NCBI RefSeq assembly: GCF_014645735.1
Contig: NZ_BMMH01000011.1
Span: forward strand, 204,499-268,498
Direction of reading: 5' to 3'
Source of the DNA: Nocardia jinanensis
GTDB lineage: Bacteria > Actinomycetota > Actinomycetes > Mycobacteriales > Mycobacteriaceae
DNA: 64,000 bases
Part shown: piece by piece, positions 15,814 to 23,474 of the stretch
Position numbering within the stretch: the first letter of the stretch is position 1
Layout of the letters: each line of letters begins with the position of its first letter
Notes under the pieces: generated by a model
Databases searched by the model: none
Seen by the model: only the letters and a program-made list of their open reading frames with translations
What the model was told of the DNA's origin: nothing
Position numbers and translations under genes: made by a program

Positions 15814-16659
15814 TCAGGCGGTGTCGAGCCGGCGCAGTTCGGCGGCCGGATCGAAGTTCGCGGGTGGCCAGTTCAGGTCCAGTTTCTCGAGCGCCTCGAT
15901 CAGCAGTTCGGTAACGGCCAGGCGCGAGTACCACTTCGCGTCGGCGGGCAATACGTACCAGGGCGCGTGGCCGGTGGAGGTGCGATCCAGCAGATCCTGG
16001 TAGGCCTGCTGGTATGCGGGCCAGTACGCGCGCTCGTCGATATCACCGGGGCTGAACTTCCAGTACTTGTCCGGCCGTTCCAGTCGCTCACGAAGCCTTT
16101 TCTTCTGTTCGTCGAGCGATACGAACATCGCGACCTTCACCAGTGTGGTCCCGGATTCGGTCAGCTCCTGCTCGAAATCGTTGATCTCGGCGTAGCGCTG
16201 CTCCCAGATGGCCTCGGGCACCAGCCCGTGGACGCGCACCACCAGGACATCCTCGTAGTGCGAGCGGTCGAAAACCCCCAACTGGCCGCCGCGTGGGAGG
16301 GCCTTGCGGATGCGCCACAGGAAATGGTGCCGCTTCTCTTTCGCGGTCGGAATGCCGAAAGCGGCGTGATCGACACCCTGCGGGTCCACCGAGCCGATGA
16401 CATGACGCACGATTCCGCCCTTGCCGGCGGTGTCCATCCCCTGGAGCACCAGCAGGACACTGCGGTTGTCACCGGAGCGGCCGTTGGCGTAGAGCTTCTC
16501 CTGGAGAGCGGCCAGAACTTTGCTGCGTTCGCTCAGCAGCTGTTCCCCGTCCTTCTTGCGACCATGGAACCCGGGTTTGGCGGAAGTATCGATATCGGCG
16601 ACACGCAGGCCGTCGGCGCGCAGGGCCCGGCTCGCGGGAATCTTCCAGTGCTCGGACAT
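15814..16659 (-). CDS. Polyphosphate kinase 2 family protein
   Basis: 281 residues. Walker A Q-G-M-D-T-A-G-K-G-G at 73-82, Walker B F-D-R-S-H-Y-E-D-V at about 130-138, and a lid with R-L-R-E-R-L-E-R-P-D-K-Y-W-K. One-domain PPK2 enzymes transfer phosphate between polyphosphate and nucleoside mono- or diphosphates. The subclass (ADP or AMP phosphorylating) cannot be fixed by eye. The 139-base gap to the DsbA gene and the 12-base gap to espG on the same strand leave its operon status open. An exopolyphosphatase is encoded at 47691. Confidence 0.9.
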   Translation of the reverse strand: MSEHWKIPASRALRADGLRVADIDTSAKPGFHGRKKDGEQLLSERSKVLAALQEKLYANGRSGDNRSVLLVLQGMDTAGKGGIVRHVIGSVDPQGVDHAAFGIPTAKEKRHHFLWRIRKALPRGGQLGVFDRSHYEDVLVVRVHGLVPEAIWEQRYAEINDFEQELTESGTTLVKVAMFVSLDEQKKRLRERLERPDKYWKFSPGDIDERAYWPAYQQAYQDLLDRTSTGHAPWYVLPADAKWYSRLAVTELLIEALEKLDLNWPPANFDPAAELRRLDTA

Positions 16660-16671
16660 CGGACAGACCTA

Positions 16672-17412
16672 TCACAGACCTGGCGTGCTACCGCGGATGC
16701 GGGCCAGGCTCTGCAGGTTGTCGGCGAAATCGGAATCGCCGACCGGGGCGAGGACCAGGACGTCGGCGGTGGTCAGCAGGTAGCGGCCGTCATCGCGGAT
16801 ATCGAGCCAGCTGCGGTGCAGCGTCGGCGGGGACATGGGATCCTCCGGGGCCACCGCGACGGTGATGAAACCACGGGAGTCGACGGGTTCGCGCAGGGTC
16901 GCGCGGAACCGGGCGGCGTCGCCGTCTCCGTCGGCGGTGGATATGGGGGCGTCGGTGAGTACCGCGTCCTGGGGCTGGTGGAACGGGCCGTGCGCCCCGG
17001 GGCGGGCGGATCCGATCAGCTGTACCAACCGGCCCCCGAGATCCTGGGCATGGCACATGTGGACCGTGACCTTCGTGGGCGTCGCGTGCAGGACGGCGGC
17101 GTGATGATCGATGACGGCGGCGAAGCCGAGGATCTGCTCGGTACGTGGCAGCTCGCCGTTGCGGGCGAGCGCCGGGCGTTCTCCGGAGATCGTGACTGCG
17201 GTGGCGTCCGGGCGGGCGCAGAGCATGAGCGCGGCTGCCAGATCTGGGTCGGCCTGTCTGGCGAACCGCTGTGGTAATCGCAGGGCATCCAATTCGGATG
17301 CGGTGCGCACCGTACTCGCCGGTGCCAGGTTCACCGGGTAGGGACGGCGGTCCAGGCTCGTCTCATTGGCCCAGACGTAACTGAATTCGTCAGGGGTCAG
17401 AATCCATTTCAC
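16672..17412 (-). CDS. EspG-family ESX/type VII secretion chaperone
   Basis: 246 residues recognisable as EspG by the N-terminal W-x-L-T-P-D-E-F-x-x-V-W pattern, the central strand-rich middle and a late R-x-Y-L-L-T-T-A-D-V-L-V-L. EspG proteins bind one cognate PE-PPE pair in the cytosol and deliver it to an ESX system. It overlaps the WxG/PPE-like gene by 4 bp, so it is translated from the same message as its likely client. No eccC/eccD core genes are present in the window. Confidence 0.85.
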   Translation of the reverse strand: MKWILTPDEFSYVWANETSLDRRPYPVNLAPASTVRTASELDALRLPQRFARQADPDLAAALMLCARPDATAVTISGERPALARNGELPRTEQILGFAAVIDHHAAVLHATPTKVTVHMCHAQDLGGRLVQLIGSARPGAHGPFHQPQDAVLTDAPISTADGDGDAARFRATLREPVDSRGFITVAVAPEDPMSPPTLHRSWLDIRDDGRYLLTTADVLVLAPVGDSDFADNLQSLARIRGSTPGL

Positions 17413-17981
17413 TGGCCTGGGCTCCCGCCGGCGCCGGTGGACGCGTCGGGGAACCGGGGGACCCGGTCACCGGAAACCGGGAGGGTCGGGGTGTAGATGG
17501 TGGTCATCGCGTCCTGCGCGTCGGCGGTGGCCGCGGCGGCGGCGATATCGTGATCCATCCGGCGGCGGCCACCGTGTACGGCCTCGGCCGCCGGATCGTC
17601 GAGCGGCCGATACGGCTGCGGTGGAGCCAGCGCCGACCGGAGTGTTTGTGCCGCTTCGGTATTGCCCTCCATGAGGCGTTGCAGGGCCCGGCACGCCTCA
17701 TGGGTTTCGGTGCCACGGATGATGAACTCCCGCGTCGCCTGCCGGGCCGTGTTCGCGGAATGTCCCGACCAGCGTTCGAATTCGCGACGGGCGGTATCGG
17801 TGAACGCGGCGAAGGCTTCGGCCACACTGTCTGCGTTCGACTTCCACGCCGCGGCGGCATCGCCGAGCGTGCCGGGGTCGAGGACCTCGTGTACCCGCTC
17901 CCAGATCTCCTGATGGGTGAAACTGCCGAAACATTCGCGTTCCGGCGCGTAGGGCGGGTCCGTATCGGCGGATTCAGCCAT
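17409..17981 (-). CDS. WxG/PPE-like type VII secretion substrate
   Basis: 190 residues, almost wholly helical, with W-S-G at 71-73 in the turn between two long amphipathic helices, as in WXG100/PPE proteins. A Y-R-P-L-D (Y-x-x-x-D) at 124-128 matches the general type VII export motif. The C-terminus is polar and Pro-rich. The ATG at 17981 is chosen over a longer open frame because it overlaps the upstream gene by 8 bp and the preceding residues look non-coding. It is followed directly by espG (4-bp overlap), so it is probably EspG's client. Confidence 0.65.
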   Translation of the reverse strand: MAESADTDPPYAPERECFGSFTHQEIWERVHEVLDPGTLGDAAAAWKSNADSVAEAFAAFTDTARREFERWSGHSANTARQATREFIIRGTETHEACRALQRLMEGNTEAAQTLRSALAPPQPYRPLDDPAAEAVHGGRRRMDHDIAAAAATADAQDAMTTIYTPTLPVSGDRVPRFPDASTGAGGSPGQ

Positions 17982-18402
17982 GGCCGTCCTGTTCGTGGCG
18001 GTCGTGGTCGGAGCCGGAACGAGCCGCGACCACCGCGAGGGCGGCGCGATTGGCGAGGTCGGCTTCGGCGAGTTTGCCGCCCGCGGCGAGATAGGCGGCC
18101 TTGAAGCAGAGTGCCGTTTCCTGGAGCGCGGTGAGGGTCTCCAGGTACTGCACTGCCTTGCCCCGGAATCCCGCGGCGAGCGCATGTCCGGTGGGCAGGT
18201 CGGGAAATCCGGCGGTGCCATCGGTTTCGGCGATCCGGTGCCCCCCGAGCCGGGCCGCTTCCAGTTCGGCGACCAGGGTGTCACAGGCGTGAGCCAGGCG
18301 CAGCGCGACATCCTCGGCGAGGGTGAAGGAATCCGCGCCGCCGGCCGTGGCCGCGCGGTACAACCGACGGGCCGTGCTCTGACCCACCTCCGGTACCGAC
18401 AT
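17974..18402 (-). CDS. Small helical protein, putative partner of the WxG/PPE-like protein
   Basis: 142 residues, Ala-rich and helical, with no signal peptide or membrane segment and a polar His/Asp tail. It is the first gene of the three-gene unit (this gene, WxG/PPE-like, espG) and overlaps the next by 8 bp. By position it would play the part of the PE or ESAT-6-like partner. It does not match the PE signature I would expect, so the assignment rests on context. No Y-x-x-x-D/E motif is evident. Confidence 0.55.
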   Translation of the reverse strand: MSVPEVGQSTARRLYRAATAGGADSFTLAEDVALRLAHACDTLVAELEAARLGGHRIAETDGTAGFPDLPTGHALAAGFRGKAVQYLETLTALQETALCFKAAYLAAGGKLAEADLANRAALAVVAARSGSDHDRHEQDGHG

Positions 18403-18589
18403 CTGGAATCCCCCTTCCGGCCCGCGGGTACGCCACGTGACTCTACCGACGAGTAGCCGCGTACGCGTGTGAAAACCCGCCGGTCACAGTGATTCGGCTG
18501 TGAAATGGCGCACGCGCGGTGGGCGGCGGGCAGCAACGGATCCAGGGGTGGCAACGGGTCGAGCAATTCTTCTCGTGACGCGGAATCCG

Positions 18590-19276
18590 TCAGACCCCGC
18601 GCCCGGACGCGGCCGGGCGGTCCGCGGCGCGCCCGGCCGTGCCGGCGACCGGGCGGGTGGCGGTCACGTACTGGAAGAAGCGGTGCACACGCTGGTCGAT
18701 ATCGACGAGTCCGGCCGCCGCGAACAGGTCCGGGAAGGTCCGGCCGCCGAACATCCGCAGTCCGCTCACCGCGGCGGTGACCCGTATCAGTTCGCCGATC
18801 GGATTGTCCGGGCGGTGGCTGGTCGTGATCGCGATCCGGCCGCCGGGTGCGAGTACCCGGATCATCTCCCGGGCCGCGACCAGTGGGTCGGGAATCAGAT
18901 ACAGCGCACCGAAACAGCAGATCGCGTCGAAGCTTTCGTCGGGAAACGGCAGACGGCGTGCGTCACCGCGCACGTATCCGGCCCGCGGCCCGGCATTGTC
19001 GGCGAGGGCGCGCGCCAGCATGGGCGGCGAGTAATCGATACCGGTGACGTAGCCGTCGGCCGATACGTGCTCGCTCAGGAATCGGGTGAAATTACCTGGC
19101 CCGCAGGCGATATCCAGCACCCGACGCGATGTGCCGAGATGCAGTGATTCCACCGCGAACCGGCGGTCGGCATCGGTGGTGCGGCCGGTGGCCAGGTAGA
19201 ACACCGTGGGTCGCCAGATCCGTTCGTAGACCGCCGCGAGCGCGGGGGCGTTCATGGTGCGCCGAGCGAGATTCAT
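18590..19276 (-). CDS. Class I SAM-dependent methyltransferase
   Basis: 228 residues. SAM-binding motif I V-L-D-I-A-C-G-P-G-N-F-T at about 53-64, an acidic D in the second strand (G-I-D-Y-S-P-P-M), motif with G-D-A-R-R-L-P-F-P-D-E-S-F-D, and V-L-A-P-G-G-R-I. This is the UbiE/COQ5-like small-molecule class. It overlaps the reductase-like gene upstream by 4 bp, so both probably modify the same lipid or quinone-like substrate. The substrate cannot be inferred. Confidence 0.88.
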   Translation of the reverse strand: MNLARRTMNAPALAAVYERIWRPTVFYLATGRTTDADRRFAVESLHLGTSRRVLDIACGPGNFTRFLSEHVSADGYVTGIDYSPPMLARALADNAGPRAGYVRGDARRLPFPDESFDAICCFGALYLIPDPLVAAREMIRVLAPGGRIAITTSHRPDNPIGELIRVTAAVSGLRMFGGRTFPDLFAAAGLVDIDQRVHRFFQYVTATRPVAGTAGRAADRPAASGRGV

Positions 19277-20514
19277 CCCAGTGGCTCGACATCGATCGTC
19301 ATCCCGGCCGCGCGCAAGCGTTCGGTCAGGGCGTCGCCCATGGCCGCGGCGGGGGTCAGTATTCCGGCGAGTTCGGGTTTCTCGTCGAAGGCCAGTGCGA
19401 GACCGCTTTCGCCGAGCATGACCGCGGTGGCCTTGTATCCGGGATCACCGAGACCGGCGAAATCGGCCCGGTACCGCGCACCCGACGAGGTCTGCGTATA
19501 GGTGCGCATCCGGAACCAGCCGCTCTCCCGGGTCGATTCGCTGGGGCCGGTGCCCGGCGCGGGCAGAATCCGGTCCAGCACCGCGCGGCCGGCGCCGGAC
19601 CGGGACAGCAGACCACCGACCGCCATCCCGGCGACGACACCGCCGGAGATACCCGCCGCGATCACCGGCGCCAGGCGTGAGGATCCGGCTCCCATGGTTT
19701 CGCGGTAGCGGAAGTTCTTGCCGTAGACCCAGCCCAGCAGGCCGTTGCTGCGGCGCACGATCTTGGTGTTGTGCGCGGCCATGACGAAGGTACCCAGCCA
19801 GCCGTCGAGGCTCGGGTCGATATCGCGGGCGCGCTGGAGGGTGAGGTCGGTTTGCCGGCCCACCTCGGGGTCCAGGGATTTATCGGGACTCAGCGAGTAC
19901 GGGTGACTCAGCACCGCACCCTTGGATCGATCCGCCGCGACCGCTTCCATCATCGCGCGGCCGGAATCGATGGTGCCGCCGCTGACCCCGCCGCGCAGCG
20001 TCGCGATCAGTGTGGTGTCGCCGAGCTCGCCGGTGTTGTCCGAGACAGTGCGCCGATAGAGCTGATAGACGCTCAGATCCGAGGGGACCGAGTCGTATCC
20101 GCACGAGTTCACGATCTTGGCGCCGGTACGTGCGGCCTCGTCGTGGTGGTTGTCGATGGCGTCGCGGATGAACAGCGGTTCGCCGGTGAGGTCCGCGTAG
20201 TGGGTGCCGGCCTTCGCGCAGGCGGCGACCATGGGCATTCCGTAGCGCAGGTACGGACCGACCGTGGTGATCACGGCGGTGGTCCGGGCCGCGAGGGCAT
20301 CCATCGACTCCTGGTCGGTGGTATCGGCGACGATCAGGCCCCAGTCCGCGGCGCCGATCTCGTCGCGGACGGCGGCGAGTTTGTCCGCCGAGCGGCCGGC
20401 GAGCGCGATCCGCGCTCCGGCCGGTGCCGCACCCAGCAGATACTGGGCGGTGAGTTTGCCGACGAAGCCGGTGGCGCCGAAGACCACAAGATCGAATTCG
20501 CGTGTGTCCGTCAT
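19273..20514 (-). CDS. Saccharopine-dehydrogenase-like / trans-acting enoyl reductase family protein
   Basis: 413 residues. The N-terminal Rossmann domain carries V-V-F-G-A-T-G-F-V-G-K-L-T and L-A-G-R-S-A-D-K-L, followed by T-V-G-P-Y-L-R-Y-G, the pattern of mycobacterial Rv2953/Rv2449c proteins. Rv2953 acts in trans as an enoyl reductase during phenolic glycolipid and DIM synthesis; most relatives are uncharacterised. A hydrophobic Gly-rich stretch near residue 285 suggests membrane contact. First gene of a two-gene unit with the methyltransferase. Confidence 0.82.
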   Translation of the reverse strand: MTDTREFDLVVFGATGFVGKLTAQYLLGAAPAGARIALAGRSADKLAAVRDEIGAADWGLIVADTTDQESMDALAARTTAVITTVGPYLRYGMPMVAACAKAGTHYADLTGEPLFIRDAIDNHHDEAARTGAKIVNSCGYDSVPSDLSVYQLYRRTVSDNTGELGDTTLIATLRGGVSGGTIDSGRAMMEAVAADRSKGAVLSHPYSLSPDKSLDPEVGRQTDLTLQRARDIDPSLDGWLGTFVMAAHNTKIVRRSNGLLGWVYGKNFRYRETMGAGSSRLAPVIAAGISGGVVAGMAVGGLLSRSGAGRAVLDRILPAPGTGPSESTRESGWFRMRTYTQTSSGARYRADFAGLGDPGYKATAVMLGESGLALAFDEKPELAGILTPAAAMGDALTERLRAAGMTIDVEPLG

Positions 20515-20551
20515 GGATCGAACCCCTTGAATGTGTGTTGGTGCGGCGGCG

Positions 20552-21955
20552 CTAACCCGTATGCCGCTTGCCGCGCTTGGCCGACCGGCGCTGCGCCAGC
20601 CACTGTCGGTGGAGGCGGCCGAGTTCGGTGTCCGGCTCCTCGCCGTACAACCATTCCCGGGCGATGCGATGCCAGTTCGCTGTCGCCTCGAGCTGGCCGA
20701 GCATGCCGAAGGTCAGGAAATCGGCCCGCCGCGAGAACAGATGCTCCGGCGGCAGATTCTGTTGTTTCATACCGGAGAACTCGCTGGATCGCGGGTCCAC
20801 GGCCAGTAGGAACGCACCGCTGGCCAATTCCGGAGTAATGGTGAGTTCCTGATCCACCAGACACCATTCGGACGCCGAGAGCACGTACTCCAGGCATTCC
20901 TCGACCCCGATCTCGTCCGCCGAATCGATGACCCCGCGCTGGATCATCAGTTCGCGCAGGTCCTCACCGCGGTCCTCGGCTGCCGCGCACAGGCAGATCG
21001 CTTCGAATCGGACGTGTTCGGGGTCCATCCGGTTGAACAGCCCGAAATCCAGGAACCCGACCCGGCCGTCCTGGGCGAGCAGCACATTGCCCGGGTGCGG
21101 GTCGCCGCAGAACTCGTTGAAATTGAACAGCGACCCCACGTAGAAGCGGTAGATGATCTCGCCGACCCGGTCGCGTTCGGACCGCGGCATCCGCCGGATG
21201 TCCTCGAACGCGGTGCCCGCCAGATATTCGGTGACCAGCACACGGCGGGTGCTGTGTTCGAGGACCGGACGCGGGACGACGACGAACGGATGGTCGGCGT
21301 ACAGCGCCGCGATGTCCTGCTGGGTTTCGGCCTCGATGTGATAGTCGAGTTCGGCTTCCATATTCAACCGCAGTTCGTCGAGGACCGCGGGGGTCACCCA
21401 CGGCATCGCCGACTGCAGCACCCGGCGGAACATGTTCAGATTCTTCAGATCGGCCCGGACCGCCGCGTCGATCCCCGGGTACTGCACCTTTACCGCGACC
21501 TGGCGGCCGTCGTGCAGCCGGGCCAGATAGACCTGGCCGATCGAGGCGGCCGCGATGGATTCGGGTTCGAATTCGGCGAACACCGCGTCCAGCGGCTGCC
21601 CGTAGTCCTCTTCGATCACCGCGCGCATGGCCTCGAACGACACCGAGGGCGCCGCGTTGCGCAGGACCGCGAGCCGTTTCTGGAACCGTTCGCGATGCTC
21701 CGGCGGCACCAGGTCCAGGTCGAGCACCGACATCATCTGGCCCAGTTTCATGGCCACGCCCTTCATGGTGCCCAGCACCATGACCAGCTGCTCGGTGCTG
21801 CGAAGAATGGATTCCTCGGCCATCCGGGCGCGCACGGCCTCGGATCGCCCGCGCATCGAGAGCCGGGCGCGTTGTTTGCGCACCATCGAGCCGGCCGCGA
21901 CGGCACCGAGTTTGGTGCCGCGGGTCAGCCGGGATGTCGGCACTTGTTTCGCCAT
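20552..21955 (-). CDS. ABC1/UbiB-family atypical kinase
   Basis: 467 residues. The family's K-x-G-Q motif is visible as M-K-L-G-Q-M-M-S (about 69), the Ala-rich nucleotide loop as I-A-A-A-S-I-G-Q-V, the ion-pair Lys as V-A-V-K-V-Q-Y-P-G, and the catalytic and metal-binding motifs as C-G-D-P-H-P-G-N and F-L-D-F-G. UbiB-type proteins support isoprenoid-quinone metabolism and show ATPase activity. There is no ubi gene here. It lies 37 bases upstream of the reductase-like gene on the same strand, so all three may form one transcript. Confidence 0.9.
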   Translation of the reverse strand: MAKQVPTSRLTRGTKLGAVAAGSMVRKQRARLSMRGRSEAVRARMAEESILRSTEQLVMVLGTMKGVAMKLGQMMSVLDLDLVPPEHRERFQKRLAVLRNAAPSVSFEAMRAVIEEDYGQPLDAVFAEFEPESIAAASIGQVYLARLHDGRQVAVKVQYPGIDAAVRADLKNLNMFRRVLQSAMPWVTPAVLDELRLNMEAELDYHIEAETQQDIAALYADHPFVVVPRPVLEHSTRRVLVTEYLAGTAFEDIRRMPRSERDRVGEIIYRFYVGSLFNFNEFCGDPHPGNVLLAQDGRVGFLDFGLFNRMDPEHVRFEAICLCAAAEDRGEDLRELMIQRGVIDSADEIGVEECLEYVLSASEWCLVDQELTITPELASGAFLLAVDPRSSEFSGMKQQNLPPEHLFSRRADFLTFGMLGQLEATANWHRIAREWLYGEEPDTELGRLHRQWLAQRRSAKRGKRHTG

Positions 21956-22081
21956 CGAGGTACCTCCGTTGGTGCCGACGCGCGCCTACGGCGACAGAAG
22001 AACACAGTCGATTCCTCGTCACCGCACGGGAATCAGACTAGCCAAACGGGCCCGGATGTCGAGCCCGCTACGCGCGCCGGC

Positions 22082-22768
22082 TCAGACGGCCTGGTCGTCG
22101 GAGGGGACAGGGGGGAGCACATGCTCCTGTTCGGCGAACTTGGTGCGTGAACCACCGGCGCGGGCCATCCCCTCGATGGCACTCCACACCATCATCGTGA
22201 GGTAATCGATGACCTCTTCGCGGGGCAGGGTCTTGTGCGTGGTCCACCAGTGGGTCGCGAGCTGGATACCGCCGACCAGCACATAGGACCACAGCATGAC
22301 GCCTTCGGTCTCGATCCCGCGTTCGCTGCCACGTTCGGTGATTGCCGCGGCGACCACCTCGGCGAACAACCGTTCGAAATCGGCCAGCGAGGATGGGTCA
22401 CCGGAACCGGTGCCCATGATGAACCGGTACACCTCGGGGTCCTCGTCGACCGCGCCCACGTATTCGGCCAGTGCCGACCGCACCAGCTGGTACTCGTCGG
22501 CGTCGAGGCTGATCGCGCCGTAGACGCGCGGCATCAGCGTGATCTCGATGAACCGCTGCATAGCGGCGTTGACCAGATCGTTCTTATCTGAGAAGTAGCG
22601 GTAGAGGACTGTTTTGGACACCCCGATCTCGGCCGCGATCTCGTCCATCCCGGCATTTCCGCCGCGGGTCCGCACAGCCGCGAGCGTGCCGTCGACGAGC
22701 TCCTCCCGGCGGTCGATCTTGTGCTGCCGCCAGCGACGTTTTCGTCCGTCGGTCCGCGGGGTACGCAC
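22082..22768 (-). CDS. TetR family transcriptional regulator
   Basis: 228 residues with an N-terminal TetR HTH (G-M-D-E-I-A-A-E-I-G-V-S-K-T-V-L-Y-R-Y-F-S-D-K near residues 40-62) and a helical ligand domain. The N-terminus is basic (R-R-W-R-Q-H-K-I-D-R-R). The GTG at 22768 is used; the frame stays open upstream and a start a few dozen codons earlier cannot be excluded. Together with DUF445-XRE-hbhA it matches Rv0472c-Rv0475. Ligand and targets unknown. Confidence 0.88.
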   Translation of the reverse strand: MRTPRTDGRKRRWRQHKIDRREELVDGTLAAVRTRGGNAGMDEIAAEIGVSKTVLYRYFSDKNDLVNAAMQRFIEITLMPRVYGAISLDADEYQLVRSALAEYVGAVDEDPEVYRFIMGTGSGDPSSLADFERLFAEVVAAAITERGSERGIETEGVMLWSYVLVGGIQLATHWWTTHKTLPREEVIDYLTMMVWSAIEGMARAGGSRTKFAEQEHVLPPVPSDDQAV

Positions 22769-23182
22769 CGGCGCCGATCGATCGGCGGATTTCCCGATAT
22801 CGAGCAGGTCTTCGGTGGACAGCGTGGGCTCCTCGGTCCGGACGGTTCACGTTCATTCCACTCTAGGCCCCATCCCCGCCCGGGTGGTTCGTTTGGTGCC
22901 TGTGTGCATGCGGACAGACATCCGCGAAGAGGAGATCGCCCGAGCGCTCGCCATGCGCTGTGAGCCTGCCCACGCTGGTCGTGGCGTCCGCATATCGTCC
23001 CGCGCGGACCGCGCTTCTCCGGAGGCCGGCCGCCCGAGCCCCGCCCACCCCGGTTTCGGAGCAACAAAGCCACACACCGCAAGCAACCGACCGCCTGCCG
23101 TACGCCGACCGGACATCGCCGACTTCGAGCACTACACAGCAACGTCCACCCACCCCGGCCGACCGACGCCTACTCCTGCGCA

Positions 23183-23307
23183 CCTCTCCCGCACGCCGGG
23201 AGCTGCGACCTTCTCCCGCACGCCGGGAGCTGCGACCTTCTCCCGTACGCCAAGACCTGCGACCTTCTCCCGCACGCCGGGACCTGCGACCTTCTCCCGC
23301 ACCCCGG
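23183..23307 (+). repeat. 27-bp tandem repeat, about 4.6 copies
   Basis: Contiguous 27-base units CTTCTCCCGCACGCCGGGAG plus CTGCGAC at 23183, 23210, 23237 (variant GTACGCCAAGACC), 23264, and a partial unit at 23291-23307. The rest of 22769-23474 shows no gene; two short GGTTGGTCCACCTC direct repeats follow at about 23305-23341. Confidence 0.85.
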
Positions 23308-23345
23308 TTGGTCCACCTCGGTACCCCGGTTGGTCCACCTCAGTA

Positions 23346-23468
23346 GGCGGGGCCCGCCCCGGTTCTGGAGCGACGTAGCGAAGGAGCGCAGCGACTGAGC
23401 GAAGGAGTGAAGAACCGGGGTTAATAGGGCCCCGCCCCCGCGGCGCCGAAGGCGCCGCAAATAAACAC
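23346..23468 (+). repeat. Family B interspersed repeat upstream of the DUF445 gene
   Basis: Near-identical to the copies at 7765 and 8929, with GCGGGGCCCGCCCCGGTTCT paired to AGAACCGGGG...GGGCCCCG, a GCGCCGAAGGCGCCGC hairpin and a terminal AATAAACAC. It ends six bases before the first possible ATG of the DUF445 gene. Confidence 0.75.
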
Positions 23469-23474
23469 AGCAGA

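Noticed and set aside
17409..18566. A single 385-residue gene instead of the 190-residue WxG/PPE-like one
   Set aside because: The N-terminal half overlaps the 142-residue gene in another frame and looks non-coding; the internal ATG at 17981 fits operon overlap better.
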